From Paracentrotus lividus (taxonomy: Eukaryota > Echinodermata > Echinoidea > Camarodonta > Echinidae): a DNA stretch of 64,000 nucleotides. Made by a program: the position numbers and the translations under genes. This document shows, piece by piece, positions 1-12,900 of this stretch (positions are counted from its first letter, which is position 1; each line of letters opens with the position of its first letter). The DNA lies in assembly GCA_940671915.1 (NCBI GenBank), contig CALNVZ010003434.1:17345834-17409833 (forward strand), given 5' to 3'. The notes beneath the pieces are model-generated. The model had not been told where the DNA came from. It did not search any database and worked only from the letters and a program-made list of their open reading frames with translations.

Positions 1-780
1 AGTAAAATTTCAATTGTCACAGAATTGTGCTTGGTGAAAGAATGCTTTTGAGGTTTTTTTCTATGAACCTCCAATTGTTTTGTACTTATTTTAAAGCTTT
101 ATAGTTCATTTATTCATCAACGTATGCTATAATTACTCGTTTACAGGTTCAATTTTCTCATTATTTTTGAAGGGTGCAATTGCATTTAAGCATGCCTGAC
201 ACTTTAGCAACATTTTATGATTCCATCTGTAATATGGACATCCAAAATGCGAAATGATTCTTCCATGTAATCCTTATATTGGAGAGCATAATCGTTTCTT
301 GCTATTGATTATTTTTGGTATAGTTCACAGAGATATTAATGAATTATTATAAAAAACTTATGTAGCGCCTATACTACTTGATAAATAAATGAAAATGATA
401 TGCTTAAAATAAGATTGTTTTAAAAAAAAAAATTATATACAAAAATTACATAACAAGTGTGAAAAAAAGTTCAAAAGAGTGACTTTCACTCGCTAGCATA
501 ATTATGATATGCTTCAAAATCAGTAGCTTAAAGTAATTGAGTTTTTCAACATTTTAAGCCAAAGTTTCCAGACATGAAGCAGTTGTGTGGTTCAAAAACA
601 TACAATTGAAAATTATCAATGTGCCCATATAACGCGGACGCAGCAGGTAATAGGAGACTCGTGCGTATGGGTTAAGAACGTATTTCACATTATGAAATTT
701 GCAGACAGGGTATTGTGAAATGATATGTTCGTAACAATAAAATAGAGCAAAGTAGATATTCAATAAACATAAGATTCACA
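1..780 (+). repeat. Dispersed repeat, copy 1
   Basis: Aligns by eye, same orientation, with 59910-60650 (shared blocks such as cctcaattgttttgta, tgcctgaca and ttgcagacaggg), diverged with indels. Neither copy has a coding frame. It may run off the left edge of the window. Confidence 0.55.
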
Positions 781-899
781 CGGGTGCATAGGCGGAATGG
801 ATGCAAAGTGAGGTCAAATTTACTTAGTAACCCTTATCGCTGTGGCAGCACAAAAACCTAGACGTAATAGACATATGGGAAGTGTCAAGAGTAGCAACA

Positions 900-3440
900 A
901 CATCAGATTACCAAGGTAGAGAAAATATTCCTTTAATTTCTCTTTAACACTTCTTTTACATGTCTGTAAACACAAGCTTTTGCGGGGTTGCGGTCTTTGA
1001 CCTTAACTCTCTGTTCCTAGGTTTAAGTGTTCTGTCTATGATTCGAATTCACATAGTGGAGTACAAAATGCAGCAAGCATCAGTTGCCTGACAGAATACC
1101 TCGAATTCGCTTGACTAAGAGTAGGGCGGGGGACGAGAAGTATATAGCAGATAGTAAGAATAGCGAAAAAAAAGTATAAGATGAGGAGCAGAGAGGAAGA
1201 ATAGAGTAAGATATGAGTTAAGAGAGTTAGCAGTATGAGGAAAGTAAGTAGGAGAGTGAGAGTAGATCACGATAGGAGGATAGAATAGAAGATGAAGGTA
1301 GGAAGCAGAGATATAGTGATAGATCCATTTAGATAGAATGCATAAGAGGAGGTATAGTAGGAACGCAAGTATAGAGCAAGTGAGTTGAGAGTAACCCGGC
1401 CAAACAGTGAACACGCGGGACAAGGTGGAGCGAGTGCCTGTAGCCAACGACAACAGAAGGGGGTAGGAGAGAAGAAAGAAAGCGTGGGTAGGGGACAAGG
1501 ACCAAGGACCAGTAAGTGCGGGCAATGAAAATGTGAGGTGCCAGGCACGAGATCAGGACTACAGGACACACCGTAGCAAGGATGCGTTAATGAGAACCAC
1601 CGTCTTCATTATGTTAGGAGGACCATAATAGAAGGCAAGGGGAGTAACAGCAGTTCCGAACGCACAGAAAGACATGCACTGTCCGGAAGAATTTATTATA
1701 CTACCTACACGCACTGGTTGAAGAATGTCATATACCCTGTATTCTCTCGCCGAAACAATTGGGGGTCCTTGGGTTAGACCAAAGGTGATGCAGCATATTG
1801 CGTGGCAAAACGCCCGAGATTCATAAAAACAAACGTATTCCAACCTATGCATGAAGACACCGAAAGAGATTAGTAAAACAGGCAAAATGGAAGGCAAAAT
1901 AAAGGGACAAGGAATTGGCTTGCAAGTCACCACTCTGTGTCCTCGCTCACCTTGCGGCCAATTAATGAGTTATGTATGGATAAGTGTGGGGTAAAGAGAG
2001 CAAACGGAATTCTTTAAAGAGACAAAACACATAATCATAAAGGACCGGAGCACATCGATGAGAAAGTAGGTTACATCGCGAAAAAACAAACGAAGGCGAA
2101 GGGATGGGTGTGCGCCGGAGATGGGTATCTGGCTACGGTAACGAACCAGCAAAGCACCGAGCCTTAGAACGCGCGCGCGTGACGAAACGATCCCAAGCGG
2201 CAATGTAGTAGAACAAAAAAAGGGCAAGGGAGGAACAGGCGAAAAACCCAGCGGGAATCAGAAGAGAAGTTACCGCAGGTTAGAACTGACAAGACCTCAC
2301 CAACCGCACAAGTCTCGGCTTACTAGCTTAGGAGTGACCCCGTGATGAAAAGGCACACAAATGGGGAAGTAAAGGTCCTGCATATTCATTCAGGCAACTA
2401 TAGGGGTGAACATCGTTTTTTGCTTCGTCCACAAAGTGACATGCACGGAAGTGCGGTAGTGACAATAACGGGTGGCCGCAGGCGGCCCAGCATGTGCTAA
2501 TTTAATACTCAACCGTGAACCGATACGTGCGACCACCTGGGGACCCCGACGCAGGATAAAAATCGAACGCCACTATGCTATATAAGCATCTCTTAAGTTT
2601 GTGTCAAACGGTCACTTAGCAACGGCGAATAAAACGCATGCATACCTCTAGGAGTAAAATACAACTATATCCAGCATCGGTGTGTCGGACAAGCAGGATC
2701 AGGCTGAAAGCCCGCCCCCTCAAACTCACCGAGGCCGCGGTCACAAGCAGTTTGAGCATCGTGCCCAACCAGAAACTAGGGGGAAGATCTGCTGTATCCC
2801 AAGTTCTACATGCCAACGTCATTCACAAAAAGGACCAAAAGCTAGGCAGGAAACATGAAGAAGACCTCGGCAAGGATGCATGGGAAACTGCCAGGGCGGA
2901 TCCACCCTGAAAGCCCCGTAGGAAAGTGGCAATTCTTTTGAAAAAGTGGAACGCCGTTAGTTGATAGGGGGAGCGAAATAAGAAAATTTTTGGCCTAGCT
3001 TGGGTAACTAGATTTCCAGATCCATCTAAGCACGAAAAGGGAATTGGACAATAATTCCAACAACGGACCTATGTAGAGAGGCAGCGAGAGTCGTCAATTG
3101 AGAAGACTTGGTTCCGACCCCAGCAACGAAACATCGCTATGCCTATACATTAAGAAAGTATTAAGATTATGATCCGAGCCGGAAGACGGACCAAAAAAAG
3201 CAAAAACAACAGGCTAGAAGAGAACACTGCGCTACAATAAGAACCACAGGAACATAACCGGCCAGACAAGATCTAGAAATTTTTCTGGCACAGTAATGTT
3301 CACCAGGAATTCGAACAGCGCAGGGCCGATGCATACATAGACCATGTACCAAGAACAAAAGGAAATATAAAAATCAATCCCCCATACACAATGGAAAAGG
3401 AGTTAAATTGGAAAAAACAGATGAAACGAGAGAAAAAACA
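900..3440. other. Stretch with unlike base composition, no recognisable content
   Basis: Clearly richer in G and C than the rest of the window. It has few long A/T runs, a purine-rich start (about 1110-1560) and no splice-bounded exon, domain or repeat that I recognise. Open frames here, including a 136-codon one on the - strand at 1525-1115, are low-complexity and look like chance. It lies in or upstream of the receptor's 5' region, so the missing first exons could be here. Confidence 0.35.
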
Positions 3441-3645
3441 GGTAAATAAACATATCAGCTATTGTTTTATTAAACACCAAACCTGAGACTTGACTGAAGT
3501 CAAAAGGCGCATCTGGACGCACATGGCTGACCCACCCCTTTCGCCTGTAACTGCTGATTATTGTAGGATATAGAGTTATAGACAATGATGTAAACGAGTT
3601 TACCCACTACCTTCCCTCGTTAATATGAATGCCCTTTTCCAACAG

Positions 3646-3963
3646 TGGACTTTCTTGACGAAGTTGTATCCTTTTATGTCAACGACACATGGAGATTGGT
3701 GGTAGTAGAGAAAAAAGAAAGCTGGGGTGTTACGGAATCCAAGGCCTATTGTCGTGCAGTAGATATGATGTTTGTCCAGTTCACGAAGTACTACATGACA
3801 CACCCGATCAATGATGGGATGATAACGTTACGGTGTAATGGTGATGAGACTAATATAATGCAATGTGAGTTCAGCAGCCTCGACAAAGAGACATCACTGG
3901 ATGAAGATGAAACAGCACAGGGTGAAGAATCTATATACTTTCCTTCGCCGCATTGTTTTTCTG
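3646..3963 (+). CDS. Exon: first SRCR-like module
   Basis: A 106-codon phase 1-1 exon, acceptor ttttccaacag, donor gtaaga. The product follows the SRCR pattern: a beta strand (SFYVNDTWRLVVVE), then ESWGVTESKAYCRAV matching the usual W..V......A.VVCRQLG stretch, then ITLRCNGDETNIMQC matching the L.C.G.E..L..C strand, and a last Cys near PHCFS. SRCR modules are extracellular ligand-binding domains. The Cys normally found in the WGTVCDD segment is absent, so one standard disulfide is missing. It is an outlier of the family, but the C-G-E...C signature is clear. Confidence 0.7.
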
Positions 3964-6900
3964 GTAAGACCAAATTTTGATTGATCATATCGTCCAAACT
4001 CCCTATTCAACACTACACCAGCATAATACCCTATTGGGGTAAAGACATCAAATAATGAATTTAAAAAATACAAGTTAAGCATTCACGCTACTTTTCCCTC
4101 TTTTCCTCTCCCAAATACATGTGGATTTATTTTTTGTTGGAGCAAATTTATAGTACTAATCACATCATAATACGGATGCATTTGTTTTGTTAGTTACACT
4201 CTAAAAACTGAAGTGCTAATTTATGGGTGCTCGTATAGTGACTGCACTTGAAGTGCTAAATCAGCACCTTAAGTGCTGTTTTAGCACTTACCCAAGTGCT
4301 AATTTATTAACAAAAAAATTTTCAAGGTGGGTATGGGATTCGAACCGGGTTCATGGAAGAGTACCGCTGACGTTACCAAAAGACCAACGGAGATCTCGCT
4401 AGCTAGCTTTTATTATGACAGCATAGTAGATAGTCCAAATTTGAAGAAGGTTCATCATGCAACAATGTGATCTGCTAGCAATCATGAGACGTGTATTGGT
4501 CTAACGTGCTCGTCATCGCTTCTCATGCAGGTTCGAATCCCAACGACGTCACGCCGTTTTTGCCCATTTTTGATGAAAGTTCAGCTCACGTGCTAAAACA
4601 GCACTTTGAGTGCAGTCACTATGCAAGCTCTTAAAAACTGCTGATTTCAGCCCTTGAAGAGCTAAAACAGCACTTTTGTTTTTAGAGTGTATATTCATTT
4701 GCTTTCCCCTCAAACTGCAGCTGCATTACATGGAGGCAGGGGTCCGCATGAAGGGGTTCTTACGTTCTACATTCCAGAGTATCCGTGGATTACTATCATG
4801 GAAACTTTAAGTGAAGAGGGCGCTCGTGCAATATGCATGTAAGACTTCCAGGAGCTATGCACCTTTAAATTTCCCTTTGATTTTTAAAGTTTTGCTTCTT
4901 TATAGTATTTTTTTTTTTTTTTTGGGGGGGGGGGGGGGGGATCGGTGAAGGGCCAAGAGGCATCTGTTCATTTTAAAATTTAATTTTTGGGGGTAGGCCT
5001 ATAGTGCAGGGTGGGGAAAAGGGCTAATTAGATCTGCTCGATCCCCTTTATCTGTGCCTGCTTTACAGTTTTATCATAATAAAGATAAGAAGGGAGTCCG
5101 GTTGAATGGCTTTTTACCAGAATAATCATGTGGAAATTATAGCTTATAGATTAGACTGACTTCAATTGAGATGGGAACCATTTCGGAATAATCGAGTATA
5201 GCTTCTCATTACAAAAAAAAGTAACGTTCTAAGGTTAGCGGCTAATTTAATCTATACATTTCTTTTATCTTGTTATTTTTCTATCATAATCACCAACGAA
5301 AATTTGGAAATGAAAATTATTATTCTGCGTTTACCAATTGAAATGTGTAACTTTTAATCATAGGGCAATGGGATACGAAGACATTTCTGATATTTTGAAA
5401 GATGGCTCGTTCGCACTGCCCACCACTGCTGACGCGAGGATGATGACTATGATGTGTGAAGACGAGACCATCCCCTGGTGGGAATGTGATAACGTGCTTT
5501 TCACGGAGCATGATTGGGACGATTACATGCAGGGCATTGGAAAAGCGATCATCCTTGTCTGCAGACCATGTATGTATTGATGTGATATAAGCAAGCGCGG
5601 CGATTTCATGTCACGACTGAGGAGGGGGTGGGGGGGGGGGGGAACGGAAACACCCGAAAGTGAAAAATAATACACCCAAAATTCGCATACTTCGCACATT
5701 ATGCAGAAACTAATGAAAATGTTTGCGAGCACGAAGCGCCAGCCGAAAATTTTGCATTATAATAACATTTAGCATTGTATTTGACATACATTTTACCTCT
5801 TTATTAGCTTCACAAGATAATCACTACATAAAAATTATGTAATGCTTTAAAAATCGAGGGGAGGGGGACACGTCCCCCGTCCTCCCCCCCCCCCGGGTTC
5901 GCCACAAATTGATATAAGTCAAGATGAAGTTGACTTTTATAAATCAAGATGAAGTTGACTGTTTTTACGTTTAGTACATTAGTAATATAAGTAAAACTAA
6001 ACCGATGTCCCGACCTCCTATAATACTGCCATTATGGACCATTATAAAAATAGATGTATATCCGAGTTGTTTGACTGACTATGAAGTAATCTAATACGTT
6101 TATACATATGAAAATGACCTAGATAGTAAATACAAAACCAATAATGGATACATAATATATATAGTAACGTGTATATTACTCGATCATTACACTGTGCATT
6201 TAAGGAAACTGTGAATTACCAGTGCATACTTATCTGAAATTGAAAATCAATCATAGGGTAGATTAGGAAAAGTAACCGCCACTTAAGTCTATTGCTAATT
6301 AGCACATGGAAACAATAAAATCAAAGAAAAAGATTTCCATTGCTACTACACATACTTTATTTTCCCCAAAAAAAATTGAGGTAATGCAAATATTGGTGAG
6401 CCAAGTTATATCAAATAGACGTCATCGTAAATTGTCCGCGTATCCCTACAGTGAGAGAATACCGACATATGTTTTACCTTTTGTTATAAAGATCCGTCCT
6501 GGAAGCACGATTTGAATTAAACCATCAACTTAACATTTGTATTGATTCTTTATAACAATTATTAATTAAGAAGATTATAGATTTTACTACAAAAGTTCAA
6601 AACACTCAGAAGTAATTTATATTCATGTAGATCAATGACAATATACAATAACAATAAAGGGAGAAATAGACATTCAAAATTTGTCAACAAATCTAATTAA
6701 ATAGAGATAGAGAGACTTGAAGGCATACTACTATTTGATCTACAGCTTAGCAACTCAACCCGAATTAAAAACAAACAAGCCGTCCATGTGGTGTCCCGTA
6801 TTCCCTACACAAAAAAAAAAAGAGATAGCACTTTTCAAACAAACTACCACCCACCAAACCAGCTTTGTACATGCATACCACTCCATACACGTGGCCACAT

Positions 6901-9900
6901 CCTCACCACATGTCCATAATGCTTGAAATAGAGGTTCAGTCCCCAATTTAGTTTTTATACCATCAACATTCTCTAAAGAATTTTTACAATACATAGAGCC
7001 ATTTTCAGGCCTTGCAAGATTTTCCTACCTGAACAGATTGTGGTAGTTTCACGAGATTTCTTCAACTTGTTGTTGTGAATACAGATTCAACCTCTTCCAG
7101 ACAGACCTGACCAATTTAGATGCCTGGATATTCAACTCAGTTTGACTATTTTGGCACTAGGGCTGGACATGGTGTGACCGTTCGGTATTCCTTTGTCCCG
7201 ATCCCTACGGTTACCCTATCTGTTCTTACCATTATCCCAACCTGGTTGTGTTTACAAAGTTGTTGGGTAAAAAATATATTTGGAAATAAATTTGTTGCTG
7301 TCATTCAGTGTAAATCTTTACTGACACGTCTTATTAACCTCCTTTAAGTACCGTCGATGTTGACTACACTTGCTGCTGCTTGTCCCGAAAGAATGAGTCC
7401 TTTGAACCAAATGTTCAATTTAGATCCTAGTTAACTATATTCCACAGGTGAGCGTTATTATGATGTGTATGTTTAGTCACAATATTTTGTCCATGTCACA
7501 GATGATAATATTTCATTATTTATTATCACGAGATAAGATTTAGAGTAAATCCCAAAGAGCAGGATTTTACGATGGGCATCTCATAAGAGAACGATTTTGT
7601 AGTAACAAGTTCAACAATAGTGGCCATCATACTCAATCACAGCATTGCGTCATGAGACGTCGTTCGAAACCACTGGACTATGATTTGTGAAACACCCTCG
7701 CATGACCGACAGCCTCGTACAGCGATTCTTCAAGCCCTCGGTCCTATCCTAACCACGGCACCACTACCACTACCGCAAGTCCTATTGGATGGAAGAACTT
7801 GAGAAGTGCATCCGACCCACCGCCAAAAGGTTCACCCTAAAAGAAGCTACAATCGAAACCTTGACGAGTCCATCCCCGATGTACGACAAGCGAGCGCGGA
7901 AACCATCAAATAACAAGGGACTTCGCCATGTACGTTGAACTGAAATGAGTCTAAAAAAATAGATCTTTGAAAAAGGTAAATAACGTGACTTCTTCACGCT
8001 GACGCCCCGTCTCACTTTCTCAATATCATCGACTCCAACGAATTACCGAGGAGCTAGAACGGGCAACGTTACACCTCTGAAGAAACACCATTATTATATC
8101 AGACACCATTCTTAACCTCTAAAAAACCCCGTTCCCATTAACGCGAATGGCACAGCATTACCGGGTGGAGGGATGGAAGGGAGTGGAGGGAGGGGCAGCA
8201 TGTTGGAATCGAATGTGTTATAGATATACGGCACGTATTGTATCTGGAGCAAAGGGGTATCTTAAAGAGTTTACTGTACATCACTTATTTGCGTTTGTAT
8301 TTGGTTGCTATGTGTTTCTTTAACGTTGGAAAAAAGTTCTTGAATAATTATTTATTGTCAACTGTCTTTTTTATTTACTTAATTTTTCCTAATACTTTCT
8401 TTGATCAATTCCTTTTATTTTGTTTTAAATACAATTTAACTGCTTCCTCGGGCATGTCGGGTTTCATTCTCCTTTCATTTTCATCCACTGGTTTTCCATC
8501 ATTTACAAGGTAATCGGAATAAAATTATTAACTAGTTGTTTTGTTCTGCAAAAATAGAGGCTAATTATCAATTTCCTTATAATATTGACCAATAAATAAT
8601 TATATTCTTTTTTAATATATAAACATAAGACCATACATACCTTTTATCAAGGCATGAAATACAAAGAAGAAGAATAGCTATATTTTCTTATTTATACATA
8701 ATTTTTTCAGGACCTGTTGGGAATGCTATATTAGGCACAGGAGAGGGCTTTTTTCTCGCTTATCCCGGTATGACGTCAGCTGATCGTGTTTTCTGCGCAG
8801 GTGACATGTGCCCTAATGGCTTTGCCTTCGCTTACTGGTTCACTTTACCTGCTTGCACCAAACCACGTGTTTCCATGAGAATTCGTAGTGGTGACCGGAC
8901 CTGCTTCTTTCTGGCAAGTTCGAGTATCTAAACTTGTATTACTTAGGTGTTGTATTCGAATCATTACCTTGCAAGATCCTGCAGGATCCCGATTGGAGCA
9001 TGTAACACCAATCAGGATGAGGATCCTCGGGGGCATTTCATCAAAGGACTTGTCGGACATTTTATCCGACAAATTTGCTGTCAGCCAATCAGATGTAAGC
9101 ATTTCAGTAGCTTATAACAGTTTGTCGGATAAAACGTCCGACAAGTCCATTCGTGAAATGCCCTCCTGGAGGATCCTACAAAGTGATAATGGTGATGCAA
9201 CATGTAATATATTTAGGCGTTGCATCAAAATTATCACCTTACAGGATCAAATTCATACAGGAGGATCGGCAAATGATATTGTTTAGGATCAGGATCCTGC
9301 ACGGTGATAAGTTTATTTGGATGCAACGCCATGATGTTAGTAGATATGAAGTATTGTTGATTATTGTTATTGTTACACTTTAATGCATTCAAGTTCGAAA
9401 TTTGTTCAAACTCTAAAATTTGATACTTATTTCATATTGTTGCATGTAATGAATTTCCTGTTGGCAAACAAAAATCAAATTAAATTAAGTAAGATTAAGA
9501 AAAGCGGAAGATAATATAGGGTTTCCCGGTCAAGTTTAAACTATCTCCGATCAATTTGACTTTTCTTTCGAGCGCTTTCGTCCGGAATGTGATCGCGATT
9601 ACAAATCTGCAATGAAATTCGTTTATGTGTAGCCATAATCAAACACCGTTCAATCCAATTGCAAATTGCGCCGACGAATTTGCTGTTGTGAGCAGTCGCA
9701 TTCGTCAATGTTCGCTCAAATTCGTCCATTCGTAAAATTCCCGTATTCTGGTGAATTCAAATTCGTTTTGGGGCATCCACTTTAAAAATAACTGTATACA
9801 AATTAGGAATGTTAGGTTCTGGTAGGAAAATAAAATTTGGGAGGGGGCCGTGAAGTGTTTTTGTCAGAAAAGAGGCTGATCATGGCGGAAGGGGGAGCCT

Positions 9901-12900
9901 GAGCTTTTGGAAAACACACAACGCCACAAAAGCAAAACAAAACAAAACAAAAAAACACAAGCTGATTTAATGTTTGCGTTTTTTATCATGAAATTGTAAT
10001 ATAAACTATATGTCTGCCCGAAAAGAACTGCTTACAAAAAAATACAATAAAAAACAAAACTTATGTGTAAAAACCGAAATAGGGGCTGCAGCCCCCATTC
10101 CAACTCTATCTTTAGAAACTTGCATAACATGAGGGGGTAAGGGTGGTGTTTAAAATTCTCGCCTTCGCCATCAACAAGGTCATCAATTAAGGCCATGGGG
10201 GGGGTAAATAGGTCAGTCGGTCGGCAATCATATTTTTTCTACCATTTTCCTCATTTTTTTTCCTTTTTTTTTTTTTTTTTTGCTGGGGTGTGGGGCTTTC
10301 CGCTGGACCCTGGATCCACACCTGAAATCGTCATAAACCAAGTGACCAAATTAGATTCAATCTGAACATAAAATTCAGATTAAGCCAAATAGCTTGTAGA
10401 CAAGGCGCGCAACCATCACCCAGGAAAAAAGAAAAAAAAAAAAAAAAAAGAAAAAGAGAAAGTCGACAATATTGACCAATAAACCGTACCCTTGACCGTT
10501 ACATAGAACGTCTGGATGACCAATGCCGCAAAAAAACAAAAACAAAAAAACTTTCAGACTTCTTAACATTGAAAACGTGAAACAATCAAAAGGACAGGTT
10601 TATTTATACAAACACGCACAGTTCCACTACAGTCACTAACTCACCAGAAAGAACTTAGCGAGGAAGTTGTATGGTATGAGACTCTACTCTAGTCTGCACC
10701 GCGATATCGGCGGATAACAATGCCTGAAAAGACCGTGTAAAAAGAGAGTGCAAGCTGGCAGTCAGGATCCGAAGTATTTATATGATTTTTTTTTAATGAT
10801 TAAAAACACAGACGCCAAAAATATGACCAATGCACAAAGAAGTTAAAATCATATGAAAGAATTAATATATTACTTCACTCAGCGTAACTTAGAATCGATG
10901 CGCGTGCTGAATTTAACAGAAAACTTTAGTGACTGCGTTTTACCAAATATCTTTTCACACAGAAAAAACACCCAAAAAATGAAACTAAAATGGAGATTTT
11001 AAAGCTCAAAACGCGGGGGTTAGGGGTAAAAAAATATCCTCTCCCAAGTTTTAATCTTGTTTTAATATACATTAACCCCTCATAAAACCCTGTGAACTAA
11101 ATAAAAACTTCCGATTTTTTTTATTCCAGTATATTCAATCAAGAACTCCCCGTTTTTTCGGGCATTCCTTCCATTGACAATCGGTGCGTGAAAATGGTTT
11201 TCCTAGAAAGAAGCCCCAACGTTTTCATATGAGGCCCACGGACAACTTTTTTTGTAAAAAAGGGCACTCTTGTTACTAAAAAAGAAAAATGTTCCGCCCA
11301 ATCGCTATGCGACCTCGCATAAAAAGGGAATACCAAGCAATACGCATGAGACCAATTGCCCTGCTGCCGGAGGCAACTATTGTAAAAGAGTGTTGTCAAA
11401 AGCACATTGGCCTATTTACATCCCTCTAAACATATTTTTAAAGCCCTTTTTTTTAGCACTTATATTTTTAAAAATCATTTAAAACATATAAATCCATTTG
11501 CAATTGGTATTTAGCATTATCATGGGGGCAATAATTTTACAGTTTGCTTAAAGTGTGTAATGAAACTGTAATGTTGCTTAAACTTTAAATGTTGCTTAAA
11601 CTCTAAAATGTACATTTTCTTTTAAAAGGGGGCACTTTTAATCGCTCAAAAATCAATATATTGAACAGCATAATAAATTAAAATACTACTTTTATACCCA
11701 GCCCCTCCCTATACCATAAATGTTGCTCGTTATGCCACTTTGCTTAAAGTGGCATAACGAGTGGCATAACGAGCAAAATTTATGGGATAGGGAGGGGCTG
11801 GGTATAAAAGTAGTATTTTAATTCATTATGCTGTTCAATATATTGATTTTTGAGCGATTAGAAGTGCCCCCTTTTAAAAGAAAATGTACATTTTAGAGTT
11901 TAAGCAACATTTAAAGTTTAAGCAACATTACAGTTTCATTACACACTTTAAGCAAAAGGGGCCCCTTTTCAGAAAAAAAGTGCCCCCCCCCACTTTACAA
12001 TTCGTTCCGCAGCCTCTGAATACAAATTATTGCTTATAAATTTATTTTGTGTTTACCATGGGCGCCACCGTGACCCCCTTGCTTCGTGTGTTCACACGGA
12101 TAGGCCTAAAACGTTTTAAATTGCATGCCTTAAAACGAATTTGACTGCTGGAAGCTCACCTCCACTTCTTTTTTACAGCTGGGAATTTTTTAAATTGATC
12201 GTACGAATTTGATTTCATGCACATTGACGAAGTTCACTGCACATAAACACTTTTGATCGCACATAAACGAATACGAATACGAATATACCATGTAACGTTT
12301 TATAAAAGAAGCTATAAACGAATCGTATTGGCTCTACAATGTTAATTTATAATTTTAGATAGCCCCGCTCCGGGAAGGTAATCGTTTAAATTGACTGAAC
12401 ATTACGAATTTCGATTTGAAAGGGTTTTAAAATCGACCGCGGGAAAACCTAATATTATAATCAGGTATTATCAGTGAACTATACGGCATATAAACCAGAA
12501 TCCCTTCAAAAAATTGTTTTGCAGGTATGTTGTTGAGCGTTTTCTTTTCTTTTTTCTTTTCTTTTTTATCTTTTTTTTTTTTTTTTTTTTTTTTGTTGGC
12601 GGGGGGGGGACAGATTCCTAATTATTTCCCTGAAAACTACCAATTCCCCTCATCTTAGAGTGATATTCATTTCGTACTGTATCGTAAAGATGTTCTCCCA
12701 AGACAAATATAAAATTTCGTCTCTGCGACGGATAAAATGTCATATGAGACGTCTCGAGATGCTTCCGCTACAATTTTATGAAAAAAAAAAAGTCTGAAGT
12801 AGTCCCAAATCCCGTTCTCCGAGATCGTCTCCGCATTCGGAGACGTCTTTATACTTTTTATCCGTCGCGGATATGATGAAATTTCCTATTCTCTCTCTCG

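Noticed and set aside
1115..1525. 136-codon open frame on the - strand, hydrophobic
   Set aside because: It lies in a purine-biased tract where stop codons are rare on that strand. It has no domain, start context or splice sites, and overlapping frames are similarly open.
7100..7347. 75-codon + strand frame as an extra receptor exon
   Set aside because: Splicing from the acceptor at about 7103 in phase 1 meets a stop within about 25 codons, and nothing resembles LamG or SRCR.
5570..7348. Direct splice from exon 5569 to 8711
   Set aside because: The junction would make TGA (T+GA), so at least one exon must lie between them; 7349-7447 fits by phase.
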